Shown here piece after piece: positions 18,271 to 28,201 of a DNA stretch of 37,503 bases. Positions within the stretch are counted from its first letter, which is position 1. Every line of letters starts with the position of its first letter. Where the stretch lies: the NCBI GenBank assembly GCA_029261355.1, contig JAJDBM010000062.1:1-37503 (forward strand), read 5' to 3'. The position numbers and the translations under genes were made by a program. The DNA is from Nitrospirales bacterium. GTDB lineage: Bacteria > Nitrospirota > Nitrospiria > Nitrospirales > UBA8639. The notes beneath the pieces are model-generated. The model was not told the origin of the DNA. It made no database searches and saw nothing but the letters and a program-made list of their open reading frames with translations.

Positions 18271-20667
18271 ATGGCTGGCACATTAACTGATCAGGAACTT
18301 CAGACGATCGATGCCTATTGGCGCGCGGCGAATTATTTGTCCGTTGGGCAGATTTATCTTCTTGATAATCCGCTACTCAAAGATCCTCTGACTCTGGCAC
18401 ACATTAAACCACGGTTACTCGGCCATTGGGGAACCACTCCTGGGTTAAATTTCATGTACGTTCATCTCAATAGACTCATCAAAAACCATGATCTCAACAT
18501 GATGTATATCGCTGGGCCAGGTCATGGCGGACCAGGCCTGGTCGCCAACACCTACCTAGAAGGGACGTACAGCGAAGTCTATCCCAACATTTCCCAAGAC
18601 ACTGATGGCTTGAAAAAACTGTTTAAGCAGTTCTCGTTTCCCGGAGGTATTCCCAGTCATGTCGCTCCTGAGACGCCTGGATCTATTCATGAAGGGGGCG
18701 AACTGGGATACGCCCTGTCACATGCCTATGGTGCGGTGTTTGATAATCCTGATCTTATTGTAGCCTGTGTTGTCGGCGATGGAGAAGCCGAAACAGGACC
18801 AATGGCGACGGCGTGGCATTCGAATAAGTTCCTTAATCCCGCGAATGACGGAACTGTACTCCCAATCCTCCATCTGAATGGCTATAAGATTGCCAACCCA
18901 ACAGTATTGGCTAGAATCAGCCATCAGGAACTTGAAAGTTTGTTCATAGGCTACGGCTACAAACCTTACTTTGTAGAAGGAGCGGAACCATCCGAGATGC
19001 ATCAGTTGATGGCCGCAACACTCGATTCCATCCATGCCGACATACAAACAATCCAACATGACGCCCGTCTGAAAAAAATGACAAAACGCCCACAATGGCC
19101 CATGATTGTGCTTCGAACTCCTAAAGGATGGACGGGGCCGAAGGAAGTCGACGGAAAAAAGACAGAAGGAACCTGGCGTGCTCACCAAGTCCCTCTTTCA
19201 GAAATGACTACAAAAAAACACCATGTGAAACTCCTCGAAAATTGGATGAAGAGCTATAAACCACAGGATTTGTTCGACAACAATGGAAAGCTGATTCAGG
19301 AATTATGTAATCTCACGCCTCGAGGCACACGTCGCATGGGAGCCAATCCCCATGCAAATGGCGGCTTGCTACTGAAAAACCTCAAGATGCCAAACTTTCG
19401 AGATTATGCCGTCAACGTCAGCAATCCCGGTACGACGCTTGGTGAATCAACTCGCGTGATGGGAGAATTTTTACGCGACGTGATGAAACGAAACTTGGAC
19501 AGTCGAAACTTCCGAGTATTTGGTCCAGATGAAACGGCATCAAACCGATTAGGAGCACTCTTTGATGTGACCAATCGTACGTGGATGGCAGAAGGCACGT
19601 CAGATGACGACCATCTCGCACCCGATGGTCGAGTCGTGGAAATGCTCAGCGAACACAACTGCCAAGGTTGGTTAGAAGGCTATCTCTTGACCGGTCGTCA
19701 TGGCCTCTTTTCCTGCTACGAAGCCTTTATTCATATCATTGCGTCAATGTTCAATCAGCATGCCAAATGGCTCAAGATTACTCAGAATGAAATTCCCTGG
19801 CGAGCCTCGATTGCATCCTTGAACTACCTCTTAACTTCTCACGTCTGGAGGCAGGACCACAACGGCTTTTCTCATCAAGATCCAGGATTTATCGATCATG
19901 TCGTGAATAAAAAAGCTGAAGTGATTCGTGTCTATCTTCCGCCAGACGCGAATAGTCTGCTCTTTGTGACCGACCATTGTCTCAAGAGTCGAAACCTCGT
20001 CAACGTAATCGTGGCAGGGAAACAACCTGGATTGCAGTACATGGATATGGAGACCGCGATTAAACACTGCACTGCCGGCATCGGAATTTGGGAATGGGCC
20101 AGTAACGATAAAGGTCACGAACCTGATGTAGTCATGGCCTGTTGTGGAGACATACCGACGCTCGAAACACTTGCCGCCGTTGACCTACTTCGTCAGTACG
20201 TCCCGACGTTAAAGGTCCGAGTGGTCAACATTGTCAATCTCATGAAGCTTCAACAACGGAGCGAACATCCTCACGGATTGTCAGATAAAGAATTTGACAC
20301 CCTCTTTACAACAAATAAGCCGATCATCTTTGCGTTCCATGGATATCCCTGGTTGATTCATCGTCTCACCTATCGAAGAACCAACCACCACAATCTTCAT
20401 GTCCGTGGGTATAAAGAAGAGGGAACGACTACCACGCCATTTGATATGACGGTACGAAATGATCTCGATCGCTTTCATCTCGTAGCTGATGTCATCGATC
20501 GGGTTCCGCAACTTGACTATCTAGCTGCCTATGCTAAGCAGGACATCAGAGACAAACTCATCGAGCACCAAGAGTACATCATAGAACATGGTGAAGACAT
20601 CCCAGCCATCCGTGAGTGGAAATGGGGGCAACACCAGAAGGGTCGGGAACGAATGAGCTCTACATAG
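18271..20667 (+). CDS. xfp: Xylulose-5-phosphate/fructose-6-phosphate phosphoketolase
   Basis: Start ATG 18271 is fixed by AAGGAGA 6 bases upstream; in-frame starts back to 18190 lack such a site. The 798-residue cytoplasmic enzyme is of normal length. It uses thiamine diphosphate to split xylulose-5-phosphate or fructose-6-phosphate into acetyl phosphate plus a shorter sugar phosphate. Visible signatures are [10 protein letters not shown] (about 51-60), [10 protein letters not shown] (81-90), the thiamine-diphosphate motif GDGEAETG at 169-176 with Asn185, and the C-terminal [14 protein letters not shown]. Its product feeds the acetate kinase two genes upstream on the same strand. Whether one or both sugar phosphates are used cannot be read. 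Confidence 0.96.
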   Translation: MAGTLTDQELQTIDAYWRAANYLSVGQIYLLDNPLLKDPLTLAHIKPRLLGHWGTTPGLNFMYVHLNRLIKNHDLNMMYIAGPGHGGPGLVANTYLEGTYSEVYPNISQDTDGLKKLFKQFSFPGGIPSHVAPETPGSIHEGGELGYALSHAYGAVFDNPDLIVACVVGDGEAETGPMATAWHSNKFLNPANDGTVLPILHLNGYKIANPTVLARISHQELESLFIGYGYKPYFVEGAEPSEMHQLMAATLDSIHADIQTIQHDARLKKMTKRPQWPMIVLRTPKGWTGPKEVDGKKTEGTWRAHQVPLSEMTTKKHHVKLLENWMKSYKPQDLFDNNGKLIQELCNLTPRGTRRMGANPHANGGLLLKNLKMPNFRDYAVNVSNPGTTLGESTRVMGEFLRDVMKRNLDSRNFRVFGPDETASNRLGALFDVTNRTWMAEGTSDDDHLAPDGRVVEMLSEHNCQGWLEGYLLTGRHGLFSCYEAFIHIIASMFNQHAKWLKITQNEIPWRASIASLNYLLTSHVWRQDHNGFSHQDPGFIDHVVNKKAEVIRVYLPPDANSLLFVTDHCLKSRNLVNVIVAGKQPGLQYMDMETAIKHCTAGIGIWEWASNDKGHEPDVVMACCGDIPTLETLAAVDLLRQYVPTLKVRVVNIVNLMKLQQRSEHPHGLSDKEFDTLFTTNKPIIFAFHGYPWLIHRLTYRRTNHHNLHVRGYKEEGTTTTPFDMTVRNDLDRFHLVADVIDRVPQLDYLAAYAKQDIRDKLIEHQEYIIEHGEDIPAIREWKWGQHQKGRERMSST

Positions 20668-20739
20668 GCAGAGCCATTCAAGGCGAATGCCCCGCTATGG
20701 AAATCGTACTCTAGAGTTTGAGCGTATAAAGGAAAAAAA

Positions 20740-21486
20740 TTGGCCTCAGTACATAAAACGCCTTTTCGAAAAAGCCCATCGCTACTCAAGCATGTGGCCG
20801 GAATAGAAAAACAGTTTCTCAAAGGGAAACGGGACCGTTCCGCAGATATGGAAAGCGCGATTCGAGTCTTTCTTGAACTTCTTCGAGGCTTTGAATCACT
20901 TGATGTCAATCAACCCTGTGTTACGGTGTTTGGATCAGCACGGTTTAAATCCCAGCACCGGTATTATCAAATGGCCCGGGAACTCGGAGGTGAGTTAGCA
21001 AAGGCCGGATTCGGTGTCATAACCGGCGGTGGCCCAGGGATAATGGAGGCTGCCAACCGAGGAGCTCAAGAGGCAGGCGGCCTCAGTATCGGCTGCAATA
21101 TTGAACTACCCAAGGAACAGAAGCCCAATCCCTATCTAGATAGATTTGTAGAGTTCGACCATTTTTTTGTCCGCAAAGTCATGCTGGTAAAATACTCCAG
21201 AGCATTTGTATTGATGCCAGGAGGGTTTGGCACGCTAGATGAAATCTTTGAGGCTGCCACACTCATGCAAACCGGCAAGATAGAACAATTCCCTATCGTC
21301 GCCATGGGCACATCTTTTTGGAAACACCTACAAGGGTTTATCCAAAAGTCTCTGATTAAAGAGGCCACCATTAGCAAGGAAGATTTAGCACTGTGGGATA
21401 TAACTGATTCATCAAAAGAAGTGATCAAACTTATTCAAGTCGGATTAAACACATCGGAGAATGTTCGGAAACGTCGAATGCGATAA
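20740..21486 (+). CDS. LOG-family (TIGR00730) Rossmann-fold protein
   Basis: The 248-residue frame starts at TTG 20740, supported by AAAGGA about 6 bases upstream; the first internal ATG at 20848 has no site. The family motif appears as GGGPGIMEAANRGAQEAG, then the VMLVKYSRAFVLMPGGFGTL segment followed by DE. Both are the conserved nucleotide-binding PGGxGTxxE-type motifs. LOG proteins are phosphoribohydrolases releasing cytokinin-like bases from nucleotide monophosphates, or nucleotide nucleosidases related to PpnN. It follows phosphoketolase by 72 bases and may share its transcript. It has an N-terminal extension of about 55 residues before the Rossmann core. Confidence 0.88.
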   Translation: MASVHKTPFRKSPSLLKHVAGIEKQFLKGKRDRSADMESAIRVFLELLRGFESLDVNQPCVTVFGSARFKSQHRYYQMARELGGELAKAGFGVITGGGPGIMEAANRGAQEAGGLSIGCNIELPKEQKPNPYLDRFVEFDHFFVRKVMLVKYSRAFVLMPGGFGTLDEIFEAATLMQTGKIEQFPIVAMGTSFWKHLQGFIQKSLIKEATISKEDLALWDITDSSKEVIKLIQVGLNTSENVRKRRMR

Positions 21487-21903
21487 TCTAGCCCCACCTC
21501 GGGCATCACAAGCTATTCTTTCTAGACAGGTTCGAGACCAACGTAGATTCAGGCAAGAACGTTCGCTCGAATGTGTATAGTCGATGGTGCCGCGAACAGA
21601 AGCAAGAGAGGGTCAATAATCTTTCATGACCAGGTCCTTCTCCGTGATAAGGAGTTGATCCTGCTCAAAACGGGTGTGAGCCGACGTCAAGCGCAAATGA
21701 AATTGCTTAAAATGCGGCGATCTTCTTTACCAAAGACATGCTGCACGGAATGGCATGATGCCACATTGCAGCAAGTGGATTCCAATCAAAATGCTGTGTC
21801 GATGGCTTCAAGCTAGGCCCTATCGACGACTAAACCAATCAGCATCGTCCCTGTATTTGAAGGAGTAAAGAATAAGCATAAATCTGAACGACTCGCCCAG
21901 GGT
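21487..21903. other. Convergent intergenic region
   Basis: This region lies between the ends of the LOG gene (plus) and the GlgE gene (minus). An 81-codon plus-strand frame at 21571-21816 has an ATG but no ribosome site and no recognisable sequence, so it is not called. No clear bidirectional terminator hairpin was identified. Confidence 0.4.
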
Positions 21904-23856
21904 TCAACGTCGAACCTCAAAAATTGCTGCGGGCTCCGTACTGGGATCGAGGCGAATAATATATTCTGCCCCCATGACATCATGGCTGTAACCTTGAATC
22001 AATTCACGCAACTGATAGGTCTCCTGTTCACCAATTCCCATATCTTCGAGAGGAATAGTCAAGCGTGCTTCCTGAATAGCATAGGGATCCAAATTGACCG
22101 CCATGAGTAGGATCTTTGATTTATCAGCCGTCATTTTTCCATAGAAGAGAATATGGTCGTTATCGGAGAGGTAGAATTCTAAATTGGTGAATGTATAAAA
22201 CACGGGTTGTTCCCGTCGAATGTGATTGATCTTCGTAATATATTCTCTTATGTTTCCTGGTCGATCCCAATCCCAATGTCGAATTTCATATTTCTCCGAA
22301 TCTTGATAATCCTCCGTTCCCGAAATGGCCCGATTCTCACATAACTCATAACTATTATAGATGCCGTAAGTCGGAGACAGCGTGGCAGCCAACGCAAACC
22401 GCAATTTAAATGCTGGACGTCCTGCTTGCTGAAGAATTTCTGGCAAAATATCTGGAGTGTTAGTGAAAAAGTTTGGTTGAAAATAGTCCTTCATCGGAGA
22501 CGTGGTCAATTCTGTGAGATATTCTGTTAATTCCTGTTTAGTATTCCGCCATGTAAAATACGTGTACGATTGCGTAAAGCCAGACTTTGCCAACACACGC
22601 ATCATTTTGGGTTTCGTAAACGCTTCTGCCAAAAATAAGACATCAGGATGATCGGTCTGAATTTCTCGAATAAGCCATTCCCAAAAGACGACTGGTTTGG
22701 TATGTGGATTATCGACACGAAAAATCTTGACTCCTTTTTCGACCCAAAATAACAGGACACGCTTCATTTCCTGCCATATTTCCCGCCATGATTCGGAATA
22801 AAAATCTAACGCATAAATATCTTCATATTTTTTGGGAGGATTTTCGGCATATTTAATCGAGCCATCTGGACGTTGCTTAAACCATTCGGGATGATCCTTC
22901 ACATATGGATGATCGGGCGTGGCGTTGATCGCAAAATCGAGGGCAATTTCCATCCCATGACGATGGACTGCGTCTTGAAAATGAGAAAATTCTTCGAGCG
23001 TTCCTAAGGCAGGTTCCACAGCATCATGACCACCATAAAGGCTTCCAATAGCCCAAGGACTTCCTGGATCACTAGATTGAGCCGTCAAACTATTGTTTCG
23101 GCCTTTTCGATTCGTCGTTCCAATCGGATGAATGGGGGTAAGATACAAGACATCAAACCCCATCTCACGAATCATCGGAAGTCGTGTTTCACAATCTTTA
23201 AACGTCCCGCCCTTCCCCTCTTCTGTACCTTCGGAGCGAGGGAAGATCTCATACCATGCTCCATAACGGGCACGCTCTCGGTCCACTACCACGGGCAAAG
23301 TCCTCGTATAGGTTGTCCAACCAAAACGCACTTCATGTTCTTCAACCAACAGAGCCAACGTTGGATCCAATATCAGCGCGATTCGTTCCTCCTGATCGAT
23401 GACGGATGCAAATTGTGCTAACCAACTTTTGAGCTTGGCTGTTCCAGATCCATTCGCCTGTGCCATGGCCAACTTGACCTGTGCCTCTCCTTCCAATAAT
23501 TCACTCGCCAGATCAGGTTGAACATGACGTTTCTTCTCCAATTCGAGTCGCCACGTCTCAAAGCTCCTGACATAAGCACCCACGGTATACACATACCGAG
23601 TGTTTTCAGAAAGCAGGAATGATCCCGCCCATTGGTCATTATCCACATGATGCATGGGAATTTCAGTCCACTCCTTTTGATTGTGAACCTTGTATTGAAG
23701 ACGGGCCGCGATCGTATCATGCCCTTCTTTAAAAATATCGGCTGTCACCTCTAAGGTATCGCCAACGATTCGCTTAATGGGATATTGCCCCCCATCAAGT
23801 TCAGGGGTCACATATTCAATGATCAATGGTTGAAATTCTTTGGGAAGCTTGGACAT
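21904..23856 (-). CDS. glgE: Alpha-1,4-glucan:maltose-1-phosphate maltosyltransferase GlgE
   Basis: This 650-residue GH13-type enzyme starts at ATG 23856 with AAGGAG about 7 bases upstream. It transfers maltosyl units from maltose-1-phosphate onto alpha-1,4-glucan. An N-terminal domain with an Ig-like fold precedes the catalytic barrel. Key motifs are DFAINATPDHPYV (about 307-319), the nucleophile in FRVDNPHTKPVVFWEW at Asp382 and the acid/base in LFLAEAFTKPKM at Glu411. The DNPHTKP signature is specific for GlgE rather than ordinary amylases. Length is typical. It follows the TreS-maltokinase fusion by 104 bases on the same strand, so all three activities of the trehalose-to-glucan route are adjacent. 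Confidence 0.95.
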   Translation of the reverse strand: MSKLPKEFQPLIIEYVTPELDGGQYPIKRIVGDTLEVTADIFKEGHDTIAARLQYKVHNQKEWTEIPMHHVDNDQWAGSFLLSENTRYVYTVGAYVRSFETWRLELEKKRHVQPDLASELLEGEAQVKLAMAQANGSGTAKLKSWLAQFASVIDQEERIALILDPTLALLVEEHEVRFGWTTYTRTLPVVVDRERARYGAWYEIFPRSEGTEEGKGGTFKDCETRLPMIREMGFDVLYLTPIHPIGTTNRKGRNNSLTAQSSDPGSPWAIGSLYGGHDAVEPALGTLEEFSHFQDAVHRHGMEIALDFAINATPDHPYVKDHPEWFKQRPDGSIKYAENPPKKYEDIYALDFYSESWREIWQEMKRVLLFWVEKGVKIFRVDNPHTKPVVFWEWLIREIQTDHPDVLFLAEAFTKPKMMRVLAKSGFTQSYTYFTWRNTKQELTEYLTELTTSPMKDYFQPNFFTNTPDILPEILQQAGRPAFKLRFALAATLSPTYGIYNSYELCENRAISGTEDYQDSEKYEIRHWDWDRPGNIREYITKINHIRREQPVFYTFTNLEFYLSDNDHILFYGKMTADKSKILLMAVNLDPYAIQEARLTIPLEDMGIGEQETYQLRELIQGYSHDVMGAEYIIRLDPSTEPAAIFEVRR

Positions 23857-23960
23857 GCGGTGCTCCTTACATACTGAATTGGGTTACGCTCCAGATAACT
23901 GAAGATTGCTTAGATTAAGAAAAGATACAAATGTCTTCCCACAAAGAAAGAACTCTATGG

Positions 23961-26900
23961 TCATTCGGTTTCTAAAATTTGTCGAATACCATCTAAGGGA
24001 ATACCAACCCAATCCGGACGGTTGTTCAGTTCGTAGCCTAACTCATAGACAGCTTTCTGAATAATGTAGGCATCCAATAACACATAGAGGTCATTCAAGT
24101 CCTGGGGAAGAAACTGAGCATCTCGCGTCACTGAAAGGTAGGCATTGAGAAACGCGGCACTCACCCATAATTGCCAAAACCTTGCCCATGGTTCTAACAC
24201 AGGATAATCTTCTGGCCTTACGCCTGCCACTTGCCCAACAAGACTAGAGTAGGCGGCATAGTGAAAGGATCGCAACATGCCCGCGACGTCGCGAAGTGGC
24301 GACTCCTTTAAACGTCGAACACTCAAGGGACGCACTGGCTCACCTTCGAAATCAATGATAATAAAGTCTTTCCCCGTGTACAGCACCTGACCAAGGTGAT
24401 AGTCGCCATGACAGCGAATACGCATGGCCTTCATCTTTCGATCACGGATCGGAAGAAATCGTTTTCGCAAGCTTGCTTCCATTCCAAGAAACACGGTTGC
24501 TGTGGACTGAATTGACTCTGGCAATGTTTTAAGACGCTGCTTTAACAAGGGAAGATTTTGATTCGTCAGTCCCACCATGCTTTGATAGAGGCTGCGTCGA
24601 TAAAATTCTGTAAACGGTTCAGGGGAAAAGTTTTTATCGTCTTCCTCAGACCCTAGGGCCAGATGCAGTTCTCCTGTACGAATCCCTAATAATCGAACTT
24701 CTTCGAGATACGGACCAATACAGTCCTGAGCCAATTCAGGAACAGATTCCTGAAGGAATGTCGAAAGATGTCGCCGAGGTATCATAGAGGATGTTATGGC
24801 CGTCGGATGGGTTGAAGCCGCTTCATAGTACCGGCCTAATTCATCTAAGGTATAGCGCCAGGCATCACCTTCGTTGGTCATAAACTTTTGAAGAATACCG
24901 ACCGTAATCATCTCTCCATTATCGCGTTGATACTCCAACTGACCAACAACGGGGGCAATATGGGGAAATCCTTTGCCAGTTAAAAAATGTCCAATTTCTA
25001 AATCTGGATTCACCCCAACATCAATGCGACGAAACAGCTTTAAAATAAATTCGCTTCCAAACGCAATGGAATTATTACTTTGTTCCCCGCGAAGCAAGGT
25101 CGGCAGCAAATAGGGTCGTTGTGACGTGAGTTGGCGTCGAAATTCTCGAACTGATCCTGCCACAAAGTCACCCAATGGGCCATTGTATCGGCGCCCTCTC
25201 GTCATACTATCGAGCAAGTGCGTCAGAAACGCAGGTGCCCACACCGCATCGCATAAAAAGCCATGACGTTCCAGCCCTTTTTGTTTGATCGTGACTTCCG
25301 CAACAAGTGCCGGAGTATCTTCTACATGTCTGGCCTCATCGATGGAAATGTACCGAAGAGGCAAGAAATATGTTTCCGACTCGCCTTCTGTATATTCAAC
25401 ACGAATCACACATAACACGACCAACGGATCGTCATTAGGAACGGAAATCGTTTCGATGATTTTAACGCCCTGGAGAATACGGGCCTTTCCTCCAAACCAA
25501 CGACAGCCCAACAGATAGTCAGGCAAGATCGCCTCGACTCGAACTTTCTCGCGACTTGTCAGCAAATGCTCCCAATCTCGTGTTGTCTTGAGTGAGGGAA
25601 TGGCGCCATCACTCGAGGAAAGCCTTTGTGTCCCCTCGGCAATAGGCATTTGGAGTTGAAACCAATAAAAGGTGTATCCACTTAACGTGAGAAAATAGGG
25701 CAACTCGCCAATGGGCGGAAACTTCGTCTGTCCAAAAATCGAGGTGGGGACCATGCCTTTATATTTCGAAAGATCAAGCTCGACGCACTGCGCATAGCGT
25801 GAAAGGTTGGCCGCAATGAGCACAAGTTCATCTGCATATTGCCGGAGATACACCAGCACTTTGCGATTAGCTGGCTGAAGAAATTGGATACTGCCCTGGC
25901 CGAAAACTTTATATTGTTTACGGATAGACAGCATGCGCTTCATCCACCAGAGTAATGATTGCGCATTATCTTGTTGAAGTTCCACATTGACCGCTTCGTA
26001 GTGGTATTCCGGATCAATGATGATGGGAAGATAGAGTTTCTGGGGATTGGTTCTCGAAAAACCGGCATTGCGATCCGCATTCCATTGCATAGGGGTACGC
26101 ACGCCATTGCGATCGCCAAGATAATAGTTGTCCCCCATCCCGATTTCTTCGCCATAATAAATAACTGGAGTCCCGGGCATAGAAAATAACAAACTGTACA
26201 TGAGTTCGACTTTGTTTCGATCATTACCAAGCAAAGGGGACAATCGTCGTCGAATACCCAGGTTAATGCGAGCCTTACTGTCATGCGCAAACATGCGGTA
26301 CATGTAGTCCCGTTCCTCATCGGTCACCATCTCGAGCGTGAGTTCGTCATGATTGCGCAGAAAAAGGGCCCATTGGCAATTCTCTGGAATGGCAGGAGTC
26401 TGATCTAAAATATCAATAATGGGATAACGGTCTTCCATCTGCATCGCCATAAATAATCGTGGCATGAGCGGAAAATGAAAGTTCATGTGGCATTCATCAC
26501 CATCTCCAAAGTAGGCTGCCGCATCTTCTGGCCATTGATTGGCTTCGGCCAACAACATCCGGTTTTGGTATTTTTGGTCAACATGTGATCGAAGCGACTT
26601 CAGGTACACATGCGTCTCATCAAGGTTTTCGCAACTCGTGCCCTCTCGCTCATAAAGGTAGGGAACGGCATCAAGTCGAAGCCCATCAACCCCCATATCA
26701 AACCAAAAATCAAGCACGTCAAAGATCGCTCGCTGCACATCAGGATTGTCATAGTTGAGGTCAGGCTGATGAGAAAAAAATCGGTGCCAATAATAGGCAT
26801 TCGCCACCGCATCCCAAGTCCAATTAGAATGTTCCGTATCCTTAAAAATAATACGAGTATCTTTATATTCTTCTCCGGTATCACTCCAGACATAATACTC

Positions 26901-27290
26901 ACGCCACTTACTGCCGACGGATGACTTTCTGGCGCGTTGAAACCAGGGATGCTGATCTGACGTGTGATTCACCACAAGTTCGGTGATGACTCGAAGACTT
27001 CGACGATGCGCCTCGCGTACAAATGCTCGGAAGTCTCGACGCGTCCCATACGAAGCATGAATGTTCGTAAAGTCAGCAATATCATAACCGTCATCGCGTA
27101 ATGGTGAGGGGCAGAAGGGAAGGAGCCAGATGGCTGTGATCCCTAAGTCTTGTAAATAGTCTAATTTCTCGACCAACCCCCGAAAATCACCAACACCATC
27201 GGCATTACTGTCATGAAACGCACGGACGTGTAACTCGTAGATAATCGCATCCTTAAACCACAGCGGATCGTTTTCTGGAAAATCAGACAT
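23961..27290 (-). CDS. treS: Trehalose synthase-maltokinase fusion (TreS-Pep2)
   Basis: This 1109-residue bifunctional protein starts at ATG 27290. Residues 1 to about 550 are a GH13 trehalose synthase interconverting trehalose and maltose: DGYDIADF region, ELVVNHTSDQHPW, nucleophile Asp207 in DGLRLDAVPYL, acid/base Glu249 in LLAEANQWPED, and Asp315 in LRNHDELTLEM. Residues from about 575 to the end are a maltokinase that phosphorylates maltose with ATP. It has a WFGGKAR start motif, the kinase catalytic motif HGDYHLGQ at 961-968 and the metal-binding DFEGEP at 980-985. The C-terminal part also reads RPLSVRRLKESPLRDVAGML. Such fusions are typical of GlgE-pathway operons. Its product feeds GlgE immediately downstream. 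Confidence 0.95.
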   Translation of the reverse strand: MSDFPENDPLWFKDAIIYELHVRAFHDSNADGVGDFRGLVEKLDYLQDLGITAIWLLPFCPSPLRDDGYDIADFTNIHASYGTRRDFRAFVREAHRRSLRVITELVVNHTSDQHPWFQRARKSSVGSKWREYYVWSDTGEEYKDTRIIFKDTEHSNWTWDAVANAYYWHRFFSHQPDLNYDNPDVQRAIFDVLDFWFDMGVDGLRLDAVPYLYEREGTSCENLDETHVYLKSLRSHVDQKYQNRMLLAEANQWPEDAAAYFGDGDECHMNFHFPLMPRLFMAMQMEDRYPIIDILDQTPAIPENCQWALFLRNHDELTLEMVTDEERDYMYRMFAHDSKARINLGIRRRLSPLLGNDRNKVELMYSLLFSMPGTPVIYYGEEIGMGDNYYLGDRNGVRTPMQWNADRNAGFSRTNPQKLYLPIIIDPEYHYEAVNVELQQDNAQSLLWWMKRMLSIRKQYKVFGQGSIQFLQPANRKVLVYLRQYADELVLIAANLSRYAQCVELDLSKYKGMVPTSIFGQTKFPPIGELPYFLTLSGYTFYWFQLQMPIAEGTQRLSSSDGAIPSLKTTRDWEHLLTSREKVRVEAILPDYLLGCRWFGGKARILQGVKIIETISVPNDDPLVVLCVIRVEYTEGESETYFLPLRYISIDEARHVEDTPALVAEVTIKQKGLERHGFLCDAVWAPAFLTHLLDSMTRGRRYNGPLGDFVAGSVREFRRQLTSQRPYLLPTLLRGEQSNNSIAFGSEFILKLFRRIDVGVNPDLEIGHFLTGKGFPHIAPVVGQLEYQRDNGEMITVGILQKFMTNEGDAWRYTLDELGRYYEAASTHPTAITSSMIPRRHLSTFLQESVPELAQDCIGPYLEEVRLLGIRTGELHLALGSEEDDKNFSPEPFTEFYRRSLYQSMVGLTNQNLPLLKQRLKTLPESIQSTATVFLGMEASLRKRFLPIRDRKMKAMRIRCHGDYHLGQVLYTGKDFIIIDFEGEPVRPLSVRRLKESPLRDVAGMLRSFHYAAYSSLVGQVAGVRPEDYPVLEPWARFWQLWVSAAFLNAYLSVTRDAQFLPQDLNDLYVLLDAYIIQKAVYELGYELNNRPDWVGIPLDGIRQILETE

Positions 27291-27910
27291 ATTGTCAGAA
27301 GGTGATATCCTGTCGCCTGATCATTCTCTTGCCTTATAGACAGTGAGAAAATATAAACGACAGAGGTTCAATATTTTACGCTGCGTACGAACTGTGTGAG
27401 CAATGGGGAATCATCCAGACCCTTATTCTCCCATCATAATATCCTACCCTTTCCTTTACTAGGAGCAAGCAAAATTATGAGGAATTCAATGAATCCGGGA
27501 GACCCTACGTATGAAAAGCCTCGTTGCGATTGCCATAGTCGTAATAGGCAGAACAGACCATGAGAAAGGAACTGGCGGAAAAAAACTGAAGAGTCAAAGA
27601 GCCTCAGATAGTCTTCATATTGGTAAAGTTTGAATAAAACCCTACACGCTTGCGATAAAAGGACCCATTCATAATATGTTGACATGAATAAATCGCTCTC
27701 TCGAGAAACAATTCTCAGTTCTTTCTAAATTCTAGAAGATTGGCTTTTCAACATTAAAATATGGAGTCATACGACGCATACGATATTGAAACACTCTAAC
27801 ACCATAAATTTTTAAGATTTTAGGTAGGCTGGCCACTGAGAAAGTTTCACTGCCCCTGGAAGGGAACATTCAGTGGACAGTTTCTTAAAATAATTGCATA
27901 TTTTTTTTAA
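27291..27910. other. Intergenic region between glucan operon and accessory island
   Basis: This region should carry the TreS promoter on the minus strand within its first 100 bases or so. An 83-codon minus-strand frame at 27434-27685 lacks a ribosome site and recognisable sequence. At 27840-27900 two similar blocks (ACTGAGAAAGTTTC and GTGGACAGTTTCTT) lie just before the truncated tRNA; their meaning is unclear. Confidence 0.4.
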
Positions 27911-27953
27911 GCTGGTGTAGCTCAGTTGGTAGAGCAGCGGTTTTGTAAACCGC
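27911..27953 (+). pseudogene. tRNA-Thr(UGU), 5' half only
   Basis: GCTGGTGTAGCTCAGTTGGT and the following bases give a 5' acceptor strand, a D arm and a perfect 5-bp anticodon stem (GCGGT/ACCGC) with a 7-base loop and anticodon TGT at 27944-27946. After position 53 the sequence diverges: no variable loop, no TTCRA T-loop and no 3' acceptor strand follow, and no CACCAGC complement is found downstream. The tRNA cannot fold and is a truncated relic. It marks the left edge of the accessory island. Confidence 0.8.
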
Positions 27954-28165
27954 GTACCGACCTAACCCCACGTAACTCCACCGCACTCGTCTTCAATATA
28001 ATCAACAAGTTAGACATTCGCCCCTTCTGAATACCAGGATATTTCCCCCCACATCCGCGAGAAAAAGTATGAGTGCTAGTATGAGAGATTTCATCCATTC
28101 TATAGTTTCCAGCGCAGCTTTATTTTGGCAGCCCTGACCTATAAGCCCCTACTTTCCCCATCCGA

Positions 28166-28193
28166 TTGAAAAATAGTACAAACTGTGTATGAT
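28166..28193 (+). promoter_or_regulatory. Sigma-70-type promoter for the pentapeptide-TIR gene
   Basis: TTGAAA at 28166-28171 and TATGAT at 28188-28193 are separated by 16 bases. The start codon ATG lies at 28202, only 8 bases past the -10 box, where transcription itself would begin. There is no Shine-Dalgarno. Together this predicts a leaderless or near-leaderless mRNA. Confidence 0.5.
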
Positions 28194-28201
28194 GCTGTGC
28201 C

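Noticed and set aside
21571..21816. 81-codon plus-strand frame after the LOG gene
   Set aside because: No ribosome site, no recognisable sequence and it lies between convergent genes.
27434..27685. 83-codon minus-strand frame upstream of TreS
   Set aside because: No ribosome site, low-complexity aromatic-rich composition and no recognised family.
27911..27985. A complete functional tRNA-Thr
   Set aside because: The T arm and 3' acceptor strand are absent after position 27953.
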